This document shows, in pieces, positions 25,440 through 33,791 of a stretch of DNA of 64,000 nucleotides. Source of the stretch: Clostridia bacterium (GTDB taxonomy: Bacteria > Bacillota > Clostridia > Oscillospirales > CAG-272); assembly GCA_017935065.1 (NCBI GenBank), contig JAGBIF010000022.1, forward strand, positions 1 to 64,000. The letters are read 5' to 3'. The notes under the pieces are model-generated. The model was given only the letters and a program-made list of their open reading frames with translations. It was not told the origin of the DNA and made no database searches. The translations under genes and the position numbers were made by a program. Each line of letters starts with the position of its first letter. Positions within the stretch are counted from its first letter, which is position 1.

Positions 25440-27138
25440 TGCTTATCTCCTTTCTTATTTTTTCCAGGAAATACTCGACGTTCTCGCGCGCCCCAGGGTA
25501 GTGTGCTGCCTCCTGGCACTGCCAATAACGCAGAAGCGTCTCGGAGGAATTAGGGTCGCCGAGCGTACCCGAGGTAAGATTGTTAAGATTTCTCTGCCAG
25601 GTACTCTCGCGCTGGTACTCGTCGGCACCGTCATCGTCGGTTGAGAAAAGGAAATCGTCGTCGTAGCAGAAGCTGCCGCTCGCCACGTCGTACTCAAGAA
25701 AATCGTAGCGGTTGAATACCTCTCTGTGTACTCTGCCGAACGAATCCTTGTAGGATATTTTTCTCTCCCCGTCAGAAAAGGCGAGATAGTGCAGAAATAT
25801 AAGCCTGTCAAGCTCGGCATACGCCACAGATTTCATCTTTCGCTTTGACTCAAGCCTGCCCGAGGACTGCGCAATTCTCAGCTGTCTTGCGTAGCCCGAC
25901 TCACCCGCCTCAAAGCTGGTGCCCTGAAAGGCATCCGAGATGCCAAGCACTCGCTTGGTATGATCGTAAAGCCTCTCGGCCTCGGCAATATCCTGCGATA
26001 CGTCGGGGGTCGTGTCAACCTTTCCGTACTGAGACATACTCTCCCCGGGCTTCATTCTTATCACCTGACCGAACACAGAATTGTTCACCGATACGCTCGC
26101 GTCCTCGGGTACTACGGGAGTTACCCCCGCACGCAAAAGCTTCTTTAAAATCCTGCTTTCGATCTTGTTTATCGCCTGCTGCTGGGGGCGGATATAATCA
26201 CAGTCGCTCTGTCCAAGCAGGCATTTTTCGCCCGAGGTGTTCTTCCTTATTACAATAGGGAAGTCCTTTGGCGTGTAGTAATCCACGCTGATAGGTCTTT
26301 GCATAGGATTTCTTCCGCTTACCTCCTCGCTTTGCTGGATGTCAAGCTTTAATTTGGGATGCTCACATCGGCATCTGTCCTCGCGCTCACCGCACGCAGC
26401 ACAGAGTGCTATCTTTCTTCGGTAATAGCCCTCGTTGTCGGCAAGAGCTATATCGCCGGAGAAAATGAACTGTCCCACCTCGCCCGAGTCATCCTTATAA
26501 AAGGCGATAATAAGAGATACCGTATCGGCGTAGTCAAAGGCCTCATCCTCGCACTCACACTCGGCAAGGCTTGCCTGCTCGGCATCAAGGCGGTACTTGC
26601 GCATAAGCGCTCCGCGCGTTGTCCTGAAGCGAAGAAAGCAGTATTCCATGTCCTTTACGTCATAGACGTAGGGCTCGGGAATAAAATCCTCCGCGCTTAT
26701 CAGATGCACGTCGACAGCCCCGACCTCGCCTGCGCTCTCTCGGGTATTGTTCCACTCGACAAACCAAACGCTTCCGCCATAGATATAGGTGTATCTTTCG
26801 TCGAGATCATTGAGCTTTGCGAAGGGAAGCTTATCTCTTTGCGCGCGGCAAAGCCTTTCCACCGTCATAGCAAGTCTTTCCTTTTTTTCACTGTAGGTCG
26901 GAGCGTCGCACTTCGGTCTCGGAATTGCCGAGGAAACCTGACTTTCGATTATCTCGTAGGTCACGTTTCTTACGGTTGCGGCAGGCTCGGTGCTGCCGTC
27001 TATTTCGTCGCTTCCTCTGTACTGCTCCATGCATCGCTTAAAGGCATTAAGGCTGTCCGAATACGCACGTCTTGCATTTTCGTAGAGCGACTTGAAATAT
27101 TCGAGCCTCTGTGCCTTATTCCTTGTTTCGATTTTCAT
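25354..27138 (-). CDS. Phage portal protein with Cys-rich insert
   Basis: A 594-residue portal, the dodecameric DNA gate of the capsid. It follows terL with an ATGA overlap, begins with a helical region (YFKSLYENARRAYSDSLNAF) and has typical portal segments: SVWFVEWNNTRES, SAEDFIPEPYVYDVKDMEYC, the long stem region CDYIRPQQQAINKIESRILKK, and an acidic tail. An unusual cysteine/histidine cluster CAACGEREDRCRCEH (about residues 250-264) looks like a zinc-binding insert. The end of the gene overlaps the next one. Confidence 0.85.
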   Translation of the reverse strand: MKIETRNKAQRLEYFKSLYENARRAYSDSLNAFKRCMEQYRGSDEIDGSTEPAATVRNVTYEIIESQVSSAIPRPKCDAPTYSEKKERLAMTVERLCRAQRDKLPFAKLNDLDERYTYIYGGSVWFVEWNNTRESAGEVGAVDVHLISAEDFIPEPYVYDVKDMEYCFLRFRTTRGALMRKYRLDAEQASLAECECEDEAFDYADTVSLIIAFYKDDSGEVGQFIFSGDIALADNEGYYRRKIALCAACGEREDRCRCEHPKLKLDIQQSEEVSGRNPMQRPISVDYYTPKDFPIVIRKNTSGEKCLLGQSDCDYIRPQQQAINKIESRILKKLLRAGVTPVVPEDASVSVNNSVFGQVIRMKPGESMSQYGKVDTTPDVSQDIAEAERLYDHTKRVLGISDAFQGTSFEAGESGYARQLRIAQSSGRLESKRKMKSVAYAELDRLIFLHYLAFSDGERKISYKDSFGRVHREVFNRYDFLEYDVASGSFCYDDDFLFSTDDDGADEYQRESTWQRNLNNLTSGTLGDPNSSETLLRYWQCQEAAHYPGARENVEYFLEKIRKEISSVQEPIEGASQEPTEILRGIRGGKEDTE

Positions 27139-28499
27139 ATAGGTTCTCCGTATTTTTTAAGTAGATATTGTCTGCCTCTCTCATCACAGCTGTAATAGTC
27201 CTCCCACATATCGGCACTCCAGATTGCCGAGCGTCTCTTAACCTTTTGCTCGTTAGGTCTTGCGTAGAATATCGCAAAGCCGCGAAGCGCGTCGGGGGCG
27301 TGCGTAATATCGTGGGGCTCGTTCTGGCAGTCGGTTGGCCTTATTTTATCCACCTGAAGGGCAGGCAGACAGCGGATAAGCTCGGTACAGCTTGAGAATA
27401 TCTTAAGCCTCGGCTCACCCTCTCTTGTCGAAAGCAGCTCCTTTATCGCAAGCCAGCCCGTCTCTCTGTCATTCGAGGTTTTTGTAAAGCTCACACCGTT
27501 CTCACCGAAAAGCGAGGCCTTCGTCTTGCCCGTTTCCTGACTTCTTGCGAATAGGTCGGGAGGTGCTAAGGTCGCGTAGATATCCTCGTCCTCCTCGGTC
27601 CTTTCCACAATTCCCCTGGCGGCATCCCCTATAGGGAGGTTTGATTCACAGAATTCCCTGTATACATACGCGCAGCCTGTATCGCTTACCGCAATCCACA
27701 GACATACCAGACGGTCAAGACCGTAGTCCACGGTGCGGTATCTGCGCCAGCTCTTAGGCAGAGCGAAGGGCTGGATAACATGCGCTTCTCTTGAAAATTC
27801 TTGAAAATACTGTCCCTCAAAGACGTCCCAATCGCCAAAGAGCAGCGCGCGGCGCTCACGCATAGGCAGCGCCATAAGCCTCTCTCTGTACGATGGGTCG
27901 CTCTTCATAAGAAAGCCGTTATCGTCGAGCAGGGACGGTATAAAAATCCGTTCCATACCGTCTCGCCCGACGAAGCGGCAGCCGGGTGGGGAGGGGTCGA
28001 CAAAGCGCTCCTTTACCCAATTATGTCCGACACCGCCGGGATTTGTAGAGGATTTGATCTGCTTCGGAAAGCCGTTTGCGCCTCTTACGCGAGAGATGAG
28101 ATAGACATATTGTGCCTCTGTAAAGTGCGTAAGCTCGTCAAAGCGTATGACGTCGTACTCCGCGCTTTGGTATTGATACACATCGTTTTCGGTGGCACAG
28201 TAGCCGAAATCGATGATAGAGCCGTTTTTGAATTTCCCCGTATGCGAGGAGGCATTAAGCGTGAAAAGCTCTCTTGGATACAGCGACAGCGCGCATCTTA
28301 TCAGAGATTTATCAAGCTCGGCAAAGGTCCTTCTCAGAATGAGCTGCTTTGAGCCCCTGTAGGTCAGCGCAAACAGAAGCGCGTCTACTATCTGTCCGTA
28401 GGATTTGCCGCCGCCTGCGGCACCTCCGAATAAAACCTCGCTTGCCGTAGCATCTATAAAAAGCTTTTGCTTTCTTGTTACCGAAAGAGAATACTTCAC
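27135..28499 (-). CDS. terL: Terminase large subunit
   Basis: TerL is the packaging motor and nuclease that pumps DNA through the portal and cuts it. The 454-residue protein shows Walker A FGGAAGGGKS (residues 24-33), Walker B VIRFDEL with D121/E122, a coupling segment STNPGG, and the RNase H-like nuclease domain with TVDYGLD and the late HAPDALRG aspartate. All catalytic motifs are present, so the enzyme appears functional. It overlaps terS and portal by ATGA at both ends. Confidence 0.95.
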   Translation of the reverse strand: MKYSLSVTRKQKLFIDATASEVLFGGAAGGGKSYGQIVDALLFALTYRGSKQLILRRTFAELDKSLIRCALSLYPRELFTLNASSHTGKFKNGSIIDFGYCATENDVYQYQSAEYDVIRFDELTHFTEAQYVYLISRVRGANGFPKQIKSSTNPGGVGHNWVKERFVDPSPPGCRFVGRDGMERIFIPSLLDDNGFLMKSDPSYRERLMALPMRERRALLFGDWDVFEGQYFQEFSREAHVIQPFALPKSWRRYRTVDYGLDRLVCLWIAVSDTGCAYVYREFCESNLPIGDAARGIVERTEEDEDIYATLAPPDLFARSQETGKTKASLFGENGVSFTKTSNDRETGWLAIKELLSTREGEPRLKIFSSCTELIRCLPALQVDKIRPTDCQNEPHDITHAPDALRGFAIFYARPNEQKVKRRSAIWSADMWEDYYSCDERGRQYLLKKYGEPI

Positions 28500-28825
28500 G
28501 GCGTATCTACTACCGTAAGGGTAAATTCACATCCGCCCGAGTTATCCCCGTCATCCTCATCACCAGACAGTAGGTATTTAACGAAAGAGCCATCGGCACG
28601 CTTGCTAAGCGCTAGGTCTATAAGGTAATCCCTTCTGATTTCGTTGCATTCCTGCCATGCTCTGTCAAATTCCCTGTGTCTGCGATAGGAGCTCAGCTCC
28701 TCAAGCGTTACGCCAAGCACTCTTGCGAATTTTGAAAAGCTTGGCGCGCTCCTTTGATCGTCGTAGGAGGTGAAATAGGTGTAAAGGCGTCTTGGGTAGT
28801 CCTTTTCGTATTTTGCTTTTGCCAT
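28496..28825 (-). CDS. terS: Terminase small subunit
   Basis: A 109-residue protein directly before terL, sharing an ATGA overlap. It has an N-terminal DNA-binding-like helical segment (SFSKFARVLGVTLEELSSYR) and a short acidic tail. TerS recognises the packaging start on DNA. The start is ATG 28825 behind AAGGAG; the open frame continues 8 codons upstream to a TTG that overlaps this site. It is the first gene of the operon, about 100 bases from the putative promoter. Confidence 0.8.
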   Translation of the reverse strand: MAKAKYEKDYPRRLYTYFTSYDDQRSAPSFSKFARVLGVTLEELSSYRRHREFDRAWQECNEIRRDYLIDLALSKRADGSFVKYLLSGDEDDGDNSGGCEFTLTVVDTP

Positions 28826-28923
28826 TTTAAACCGCTCCTTTTGGCCCAAGGGCCGCTTTTCCTCGGCAATAATCAGCCTTATGTCGGCCGCACATTCGGC
28901 GGGGTTCTTGCCTCGGTAAGTCT

Positions 28924-28987
28924 ATAATAGCACATAATAAGTGACTTGTAAGTATGGAGTGGTTCCAAAAGTCACTTGAGAAGTGAC
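28924..28987 (-). promoter_or_regulatory. Putative operator-controlled promoter of the phage-like operon
   Basis: On the minus strand an extended -10 (TGTGC then TATTAT, 28929-28924) follows a weak -35 (TTACAA, 28951-28946). A GTCACTT half-site lies inside the spacer (28939-28945). A perfect inverted repeat GTCACTT-GAG-AAGTGAC (28971-28987) lies just upstream. Three copies of one 7-mer around a promoter suggest a repressor or activator binding region. The -35 match is poor, so positive control is possible. Confidence 0.6.
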
Positions 28988-29009
28988 GGAATTTTTGTAT
29001 AAATTACAC

Positions 29010-29085
29010 AAAAAAAGCGAGGACAAGAGCGTCCCCGCCATAATAAAAAGAGGGAAAATATGGCTTATATAAGCCGTATTTTCCC
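29010..29085 (-). terminator. Two tandem terminators after the ABC-F gene
   Basis: First stem: 29052-29067 with 29070-29085, 15 of 16 pairs, tail CTTTTT on the minus strand. Second stem: GCGAGGAC (29017-29024) with GTCCCCGC (29031-29038), tail of seven T on the minus strand. Together they isolate the phage-like operon from read-through of the upstream ABC-F gene. Confidence 0.88.
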
Positions 29086-29097
29086 GTTTTCTCCTAA

Positions 29098-31032
29098 TTA
29101 GAACACCATTTCGTAAAGCTTTAGCAGCTCCTCCTCAAGCTCTGACTTCCTTTTGTCAAGCTCCTGAGCTCTTACGTAGTCGCTTGCCGCCTCCCCGAAA
29201 AGCTCTGTGTCTATTTTCTCTATCTCACATTCAAGCTCGGCAATCCTTGCCTTGGCCTGCTCTATGCGCCTTTGCTCGCCTCTTTGCCTGGCTATGTCGC
29301 GCTTTCTTGCCTCAAACTCGGCGCGCGAGGAGGTAGATGCCGTTTCCTTCACCTGTTGCGCGGAGGCTTTTTCGCGCGATAGCTGACGGAGCCGCATATA
29401 CTCGCCAAAGGCATCGTCATAGTCCTCAATCGGATAATCGTATATACCGCCCGTCCTTCCCGCGTCAAGCTCTACTATGCGCGTTGCTATTCGGTTGATG
29501 AAATATCTGTCGTGCGATACCGCGATCACCGTGCCGTCGAATGCCAGAAGGGCATTTTCAAGCGCCTCGCAGGAGCTTATATCGAGATGGTTGGTCGGCT
29601 CGTCAATGACAAGCAGATTTACCTTTTTCAAAATAAGCTTTGATAGGGTAAGCCTCGCGCGCTCACCGCCCGAGAGGACGGATACGCGCTTTTGTACGTC
29701 GTCTCCCGTAAAGAGGAACAGAGCAAGGGTGTTTCTTATCTCAAGGTCGGTCTTTTCGGGATACTCGTCGTGAAGCTCGTCGAACACCGTCTTATCCTCA
29801 CTAAGCCCGCGGTTTTCCTGATCGTAATAGCCTATCTTGATATTGTAGCCGAGCGTAATTCTTCCCTCGGTGGGAGAGAGCGCGCCGTTAATAAGCTTAA
29901 GCAAGGTTGACTTTCCGCAGCCGTTTTTGCCGAGAATAAGCACGCGCTCGTTGCGCCTGACGAAAAGATCAAGCCCCGTAAGAATAGGCCGCTCGCCGCG
30001 GAAGAAGGAAAGCCCCTTGATATCAAGCACATCGTTTGCCGAGGCACCCTCAGAGGCAAAGCTCATTCTTACAGATGCTCCCTCCTTTGGCTCGAGGGTG
30101 ATTTTTTCCATTCTCGCAAGCTGCTTTTCCTTTGAGCGTATTGTGACGAAGTTATGCTCGCGGTTGCATCTTCTCTGGAACTCTATATTAGCCTTGATCT
30201 TGGCTATCTGCTTCTGCTGCTCGCGATAGCGCTTCTCAAGCGAGGCGGCATCCTGCTCTTGCTGTTCCTTCGTGAAGGAGTAGTTTCCGTGGTACAGCCT
30301 TGCCGTGCCTGCCCTTATTGAGAGCGTCATCGTGGTGGTTTTATCGAGAAAGTATCTGTCGTGCGAGACGATGATAACCGTCTTTTTGTACTGCGCGATA
30401 TAGCCCTCAAGCCACTGTATCGCATCGGTGTCAAGATGGTTTGTAGGCTCGTCAAGCATAAGTATATCAGGCTCGGTCGCAAGCAATCTCGCGAGGGCGA
30501 GGCGTGTGTACTGTCCGCCCGAGAGGGTAGAGATTTTCCTTTCCAGCGCCTCCTCCTCGAAGCCAAGACGCAAAAGCGTGCCTCGGCATCTTGAGCGAAA
30601 CTCGCGCCCGCCGCGCTTGTCAAGCTCGGAATTCAGTCGCTCAAGCTCCTCTACACGCGAAACAGCCGCGCTCTGATTGCCCGCCTCGGCAAGCGAGGTT
30701 ATCTCTCCCTCGGTGCGCGCTATTCTTTCTTCAAGCGAAATGAGCTCGGAAAACGCGCCGTACATATATTCAAGCACGGTAAGCTCGCCCGGAAGGGCAG
30801 AGAGGTCGGCGTTTTGCTGAAGAAGCCCGACGCATGCGCCCTTTGCAAAAAACACCTCGCCCGTGCTCTGCGAAAGCTCACCCGCTATTATTCTCAAGAG
30901 CGAGGTCTTTCCCGCACCGTTTGAGCCGATGACACCGACACGCTCGCCCTCGTTTATCGCGAAGGTAATATTCTTAAGCACCTCATCGCCGCCGAAGTCA
31001 AGCGATATATCCGATACCGATAATGCTATCAA
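29098..31032 (-). CDS. ABC-F family ATPase
   Basis: A 644-residue cytoplasmic protein with two ABC domains and no membrane segments, the ABC-F plan (translation factors that act at the ribosomal E site; some give antibiotic resistance). Walker A motifs are GSNGAGKTS and GKNGCGKST; signatures LSGGQ and LSGGE; both Walker B regions end in DEPTNHLD. An arm and the inter-domain linker rich in K, R and Q are present, plus a C-terminal coiled-coil tail. The start is TTG 31032 (IALSVSDISLDFGG follows) behind AAGGAAG. The ATG at 31083 has no ribosome binding site. Which ABC-F subgroup it belongs to is not clear from sequence alone. Confidence 0.93.
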   Translation of the reverse strand: MIALSVSDISLDFGGDEVLKNITFAINEGERVGVIGSNGAGKTSLLRIIAGELSQSTGEVFFAKGACVGLLQQNADLSALPGELTVLEYMYGAFSELISLEERIARTEGEITSLAEAGNQSAAVSRVEELERLNSELDKRGGREFRSRCRGTLLRLGFEEEALERKISTLSGGQYTRLALARLLATEPDILMLDEPTNHLDTDAIQWLEGYIAQYKKTVIIVSHDRYFLDKTTTMTLSIRAGTARLYHGNYSFTKEQQEQDAASLEKRYREQQKQIAKIKANIEFQRRCNREHNFVTIRSKEKQLARMEKITLEPKEGASVRMSFASEGASANDVLDIKGLSFFRGERPILTGLDLFVRRNERVLILGKNGCGKSTLLKLINGALSPTEGRITLGYNIKIGYYDQENRGLSEDKTVFDELHDEYPEKTDLEIRNTLALFLFTGDDVQKRVSVLSGGERARLTLSKLILKKVNLLVIDEPTNHLDISSCEALENALLAFDGTVIAVSHDRYFINRIATRIVELDAGRTGGIYDYPIEDYDDAFGEYMRLRQLSREKASAQQVKETASTSSRAEFEARKRDIARQRGEQRRIEQAKARIAELECEIEKIDTELFGEAASDYVRAQELDKRKSELEEELLKLYEMVF

Positions 31033-31150
31033 GAGAAGGCTTCCTTTCCGAAATCGGTGTAGATTTGAACCGATTTTCTTCATTTATACTTATTATAAGA
31101 ACTATTGTAGCATATTTTTAAGTTAAAAACAACAACAAAGGTGAAAAAAC

Positions 31151-31179
31151 TTGACAAGCATAAAAAATAGGAGTATAAT
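31151..31179 (+). promoter_or_regulatory. Promoter of the amino-acid ABC transporter operon
   Basis: TTGACA (31151-31156), 17-base spacer, TATAAT (31174-31179): both hexamers are consensus. The -10 flank TAGGAGTATAATATT is identical to that of the promoter at 51644-51672. Confidence 0.9.
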
Positions 31180-31219
31180 ATTCAGGTGTTAAAAATAAAA
31201 AAGAAAGAGGACACAAAAA

Positions 31220-32083
31220 ATGAAAAAAATAGTTACACTTTTCGTTCTTGTAGCAATGCTCGTTTGCTCGGCATTTGCGCTTACCTCGTGCGGTGAGAAG
31301 ATCATCGTTCAGACAAACGCATACTTCGCTCCCTTTGAGTACTATGAGGGTACCACCATCAAGGGCGTTGACGTTGAGATCATGGACCTCGTCGGAAAGA
31401 AGCTCGGCAAGGGTGTTGAGTTCGTAAACATTGAGTTTGCCGCAATCATCGACAATGTTAAGGCAGGCGAGGTCTGCGACGCAGGCGCGGCAGGCATCAC
31501 CATCACCGATGAGAGAAAGGACAAGGTTGATTTCTCCATTCCCTACTACACCTCGGTACAGTACGTAATTATGTCTAAGGATTCCACTATCGCAACCAAG
31601 ACCGCAGGCGATGTTGAGTATGTTGTTTGGGAGGCTCTTGCAAACCTCACTCTCGGTACTCAGCTTGATACCACGGGCTGGATCTACACCGACGGTGAGA
31701 TCAATGCTACAGAGGATAACGATTACGGCTACGCAGGTACTCTTTACGGCACCCAGACCAAGCACAAGGCATACGATAACGCACAGCTTGCCGCTGACGG
31801 TATCGGCGCAAATCAGGTTGACTGCGTAATCATTGACGAGCTTCCCGCTCAGTTTATCGTATCCAAGAATGACGACCTCAAGTGCGTTCCCCTCTACTAT
31901 GCAGGCGAGACCGATGCGGAGGATGCACCTGTTGAGGAGCAGTACGCTATCTGCGTAACCAAGGGCAACACCGAGCTTCTTACCGCTATCAACGAGGTTC
32001 TTGAGGAGCTTCTCGTTGAGGACGCAAACGGCGAGAGCGAGATCCAGAAGATGGTTATGAAGCACATGGGTCTTGATGACTAA
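31220..32083 (+). CDS. Amino-acid ABC transporter, substrate-binding lipoprotein
   Basis: A 287-residue lipoprotein of the SBP_bac_3 family. The signal peptide ends in lipobox LTSC (Cys 24). The mature part has the type-II binding-protein pattern (AYFAPFEYYEGTTIKGVDVE; AGAAGITITDERKDKVDFSI; AQLAADGIGANQVDCVIIDE). It would capture polar amino acids outside the membrane for the permease and ATPase downstream. Codon bias is strong, indicating high expression. A hairpin after the stop lets it be made in excess over the other two subunits. Confidence 0.93.
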   Translation: MKKIVTLFVLVAMLVCSAFALTSCGEKIIVQTNAYFAPFEYYEGTTIKGVDVEIMDLVGKKLGKGVEFVNIEFAAIIDNVKAGEVCDAGAAGITITDERKDKVDFSIPYYTSVQYVIMSKDSTIATKTAGDVEYVVWEALANLTLGTQLDTTGWIYTDGEINATEDNDYGYAGTLYGTQTKHKAYDNAQLAADGIGANQVDCVIIDELPAQFIVSKNDDLKCVPLYYAGETDAEDAPVEEQYAICVTKGNTELLTAINEVLEELLVEDANGESEIQKMVMKHMGLDD

Positions 32084-32097
32084 ATAAAACCTACACA

Positions 32098-32134
32098 GCC
32101 GAAAAGGGCAGAAATATGCTCTTTTCGGTTTGTT
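32098..32134 (+). terminator. Attenuating hairpin between binding protein and permease
   Basis: GCCGAAAAGGGCA (32098-32110) pairs with TGCTCTTTTCGGT (32117-32129, two wobble pairs), followed by TTGTTT. Partial termination here would keep permease and ATPase levels below the binding protein. Confidence 0.7.
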
Positions 32135-32152
32135 TAAAAAGGAAAAGCTATA

Positions 32153-32845
32153 ATGGATTTTTTTAGTAAAATATTTGAGCTGTTTTCTACCGGAAAATAT
32201 ATGGAGAGTATATTTGAGGGCTTAAAGAATACATTTATAATATCGGTTTTTGCCGCGCTTCTCGGACTTCTGCTCGGTACTGTTGTAGCAATGGTGACAA
32301 TAGCAAGGCCGAGTGCCGCTATGAAGCTGCCGAAGGCAATTTGCAAAATTTATCTTACCGTAATACGCGGTACACCTATGGCGCTTCAGCTTTTCATTAT
32401 GGCGTACGTCGTGTTCGCGATAAGAGGCTTCCCTCAAATCATCACCGCTATCATAGCCTTCGGCATCAACTCGGGCGCATACGTTGCCGAGAATGTAAGG
32501 GCGGGTATTATGTCGGTTGACATAGGACAGACCGAGGCAGGTCGCGCACTCGGATTGCCAAGCCGTGTTACAATGCTTAAAATAGTTATTCCTCAGGCGA
32601 TAAAGAACGTTATTCCCGCAATCGGAAACGAGCTTATCGCGCTTATCAAGGAAACCTCTATCGTAAGTATGATAGGTATGTATGACCTCACCTTCGCGGC
32701 AAAGGTCATCGGCGGCGGTAATAATATGGCAAGCTATCTTATTCCCATGACTGTCGTTGCGCTGTTCTATCTTGCGATAGTCTATGCGCTGACGCTTGGT
32801 ATTAAAATCATAGAGAAGAGGTTAAGAGCCGGTGATAAAAATTGA
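32153..32845 (+). CDS. Amino-acid ABC transporter permease
   Basis: A 230-residue inner-membrane subunit of the HisM/GlnP type. It has an N-terminal cytoplasmic helix, about five transmembrane segments and the EAA loop ([24 protein letters not shown] in outline) that docks to the ATPase. The segment [12 protein letters not shown] is typical of polar amino-acid permeases. Its end overlaps the ATPase gene by 14 bases. Confidence 0.95.
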   Translation: MDFFSKIFELFSTGKYMESIFEGLKNTFIISVFAALLGLLLGTVVAMVTIARPSAAMKLPKAICKIYLTVIRGTPMALQLFIMAYVVFAIRGFPQIITAIIAFGINSGAYVAENVRAGIMSVDIGQTEAGRALGLPSRVTMLKIVIPQAIKNVIPAIGNELIALIKETSIVSMIGMYDLTFAAKVIGGGNNMASYLIPMTVVALFYLAIVYALTLGIKIIEKRLRAGDKN

Positions 32846-33662
32846 AAATCTGAAAAAGAGCTTCGGCACACTTGAGGTTCTTCGCGGCATTAACATTGAG
32901 ATTGCCGAGGGTGAGAAGATTGCCGTAATCGGCCCGTCGGGCTGTGGAAAATCTACCTTTTTAAGATGTATAAACTGTATGGAGGACCCCACGGGCGGTT
33001 CTATAGTCTTTGAGGGCGTTGACATTGCCGACCCCAAGGTGGATATAAACATACATAGAGAAAAAATCGGAATGGTATTCCAGCAGTTCAATCTTTTTAA
33101 CAACAAGACGGTTATAGAAAACATTATGCTTGCCCCCGTCTACGTCGGAATGAAGGCGCTCAGGAAAAAGAAAAAAGAGAACAGAAAAATAAAGCTTTCC
33201 AACCTTTTTAAAAGGGCAGAGGATAAAAGGCCGTTGCTTGAAATTACCGAGACCAAGGAGAGCATTAAGGCATCCGCACGTGCACGCGCCGAGGAGCTTC
33301 TTCTGCGCATCGGACTTCTTGATAAGGCCGACGAGTACCCCTCGCGTCTGTCTGGCGGACAAAAGCAGAGAATTGCCATAGTCCGCGCACTTGCGATGAA
33401 CCCAAGGGTTATTCTCTTTGACGAGCCGACCTCGGCTCTTGACCCCGAGATGGTAGGCGAGGTGCTTGACCTTATGAAAACGCTTGCCGACGAGGGAATG
33501 ACGATGGTAATAGTAACTCACGAGATGGCATTCGCAAGAGAGGTTGCCAGCCGAGTTATCTTTATCGCTGACGGTCAGATACTTGAGGAGGGAACCCCCG
33601 CCGAGGTGTTCGATAGCCCCAAGCACCCAAGACTTCAGGATTTCCTAAGCAAGGTGCTTTAA
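32832..33662 (+). CDS. Amino-acid ABC transporter ATPase with basic insertion
   Basis: A 276-residue ATPase of the GlnQ type: Walker [11 protein letters not shown]-loop FQQFNLF, signature LSGGQ, Walker [14 protein letters not shown]-loop THEM. Compared with GlnQ (about 240 residues), it carries about 37 extra residues between APVYVGMK and ARAEELL, a Lys/Arg-rich stretch ([20 protein letters not shown]). The insertion is in the helical domain that faces the permease. The start is GTG 32832 behind GAGGTTAAG, inside the permease gene. Confidence 0.93.
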   Translation: MIKIENLKKSFGTLEVLRGINIEIAEGEKIAVIGPSGCGKSTFLRCINCMEDPTGGSIVFEGVDIADPKVDINIHREKIGMVFQQFNLFNNKTVIENIMLAPVYVGMKALRKKKKENRKIKLSNLFKRAEDKRPLLEITETKESIKASARARAEELLLRIGLLDKADEYPSRLSGGQKQRIAIVRALAMNPRVILFDEPTSALDPEMVGEVLDLMKTLADEGMTMVIVTHEMAFAREVASRVIFIADGQILEEGTPAEVFDSPKHPRLQDFLSKVL

Positions 33663-33688
33663 TGCCACTTTTGTAAACAACTATTTAT

Positions 33689-33748
33689 AAAAGCAAGAGC
33701 AAGAAGTGTATGCGTAGATTATTACGCGCGCCTCTTGCTCTTGCTTTT
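33689..33748. terminator. Bidirectional terminator
   Basis: An 18-base arm AAAAGCAAGAGCAAGAAG (33689-33706) pairs at 17 of 18 positions with 33731-33748. T-runs appear on both strands. It closes the ABC operon (plus) and the rluD-type operon (minus). Confidence 0.85.
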
Positions 33749-33791
33749 GCTAACGGTAAGTATTTAGTATTTCAAAAGTATTATAATGCCT

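Noticed and set aside
31118..32065. 315-codon minus-strand frame opposite the binding-protein gene
   Set aside because: Shadow of the SBP gene, which has promoter, ribosome binding site, signal peptide and family motifs.
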